Below, one piece after another: positions 32,447-32,732 of a stretch of DNA of 32,732 nucleotides (the stretch's first letter is position 1; each line of letters starts with the position of its first letter). The position numbers and the translations under genes were made by a program. The stretch is from positions 1-32,732 of the forward strand of contig JABGQV010000105.1 in NCBI GenBank assembly GCA_018648655.1, in the 5' to 3' direction. The notes beneath the pieces were generated by a model. That model made no database searches and was not told where the DNA came from. It was given only the letters and a program-made list of their open reading frames with translations. The stretch is from Anaerolineae bacterium (GTDB lineage: Bacteria > Chloroflexota > Anaerolineae > Anaerolineales > Villigracilaceae).

Positions 32447-32657
32447 GTTTTACAATCCAATTAAGTATAAGCATAAAAAGAAGAATAATAAGCACTGGCG
32501 CAACGCCAGCAAGAAGGCAAAGCAACCCCATCATAGCAGCACCTTTGCCATAGATAAAATAAATCAAACCATCGCCAACAATAAAGAGGAGCAAAAATGC
32601 TCCAACTCCTAGCTGAACGCTGGTATCTTGGGCGTATTTACGTAAATCACGGCTCAT
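32430..32657 (-). CDS. Small two-TM membrane protein of unknown function
   Basis: The 75-residue protein has a charged N-terminus (MSRDLRKYAQDTSVQLGVGA), two hydrophobic segments (FLLLFIVGDGLIYFIYG and LLCLLAGVAPVLIILLFMLI) and a basic C-terminal tail (KRANRE). No family is recognised. A weak GGA site lies ~10 bases before the ATG. It overlaps the esterase gene by 17 nt and seems to be part of the same unit. Confidence 0.65.
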   Translation of the reverse strand: MSRDLRKYAQDTSVQLGVGAFLLLFIVGDGLIYFIYGKGAAMMGLLCLLAGVAPVLIILLFMLILNWIVKRANRE

Positions 32658-32732
32658 AATCTTTTTCCATTTATAAGTGACTCTCCTGCAACAACAGCCA
32701 TCAAGAAACCCTGAATTTTTCAGTCAAAACAA

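Noticed and set aside
32658-32732. Possible end of another minus-strand gene, or a 15-codon frame overlapping the last gene as ATGA
   Set aside because: All frames hit stops within the 75 bp and none gives a recognisable protein end; too short to support.
1-32732. CRISPR arrays, tRNA or rRNA genes, insertion sequences, phage genes
   Set aside because: No spaced direct repeats, no tRNA-like cloverleaf and no transposase or integrase motifs were found on reading both strands.

Overview
The window looks like a chromosomal segment from an uncultured or little-studied member of the Chloroflexota, most likely class Anaerolineae. The clues are lipoproteins and membrane proteins with Thr/Pro/Ser-rich linkers, a membrane sensor that joins a 7TM region, a GAF domain and a helix-turn-helix tail, the gene mix (LivMGF, TyrRS, Lgt, FtsK, CcdA-TlpA, Tat-exported L,D-transpeptidase) and moderate A+T content. 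The assignment is inference from gene content. No rRNA, tRNA, CRISPR array or transposase was seen.

Layout. Positions 1-2449 (+) hold the end of a branched-chain amino acid ABC operon (end of livH, then livM, livG, livF), closed by a strong terminator shared with the convergent degV. Positions 2582-6764 (-) hold an autoregulated operon: tetR, NMT1/SsuA-like lipoprotein, ATPase, permease, then degV. It has a sigma70-type promoter, a palindromic TetR operator just downstream of it, and an internal hairpin plus T-tract directly before the ATPase start. Threonine aldolase (6930-7970, +) is divergent from it.

Positions 8025-9373 (-) are an unusual island. One small intact membrane-protein gene is followed by two genes whose frames are broken several times, mostly at homopolymer runs, while the rest of the window is intact. 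Positions 9488-16141 (-) carry tyrS, a PH-like membrane protein, a metallo-beta-lactamase-fold hydrolase, an ABC exporter whose permease appears fused to a SpoIIM/DUF95-like domain, lgt and a CDP-alcohol phosphatidyltransferase. Positions 16212-21760 (-) carry ftsK/spoIIIE, a three-S1-domain protein and the 7TM-GAF-HTH sensor, all translationally coupled, then an acetyltransferase.

Positions 21827-23371 (-) carry an Ig-like membrane protein and purine nucleoside phosphorylase. A divergent leaderless-looking promoter drives a TPR/lytic transglycosylase lipoprotein (23573-25996, +). Positions 26139-28276 (-) form an ylmD-ylmE-ylmG-like cluster with a DUF167 gene and no sepF. Positions 28279-30579 (-) form a redox operon: CcdA, TlpA-like thioredoxin, and a glutaredoxin fused to a DUF2085-like membrane domain. 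An L,D-transpeptidase, a serine esterase and a small membrane protein (30604-32657, -) complete the window.

Most genes are cell-envelope, transport or housekeeping functions. The least ordinary parts are the frame-broken island, the TetR control region with its internal attenuator-like hairpin, the sensor-S1-FtsK coupling, the two fusion proteins and the two promoters whose -10 box sits 7 nt before an ATG.
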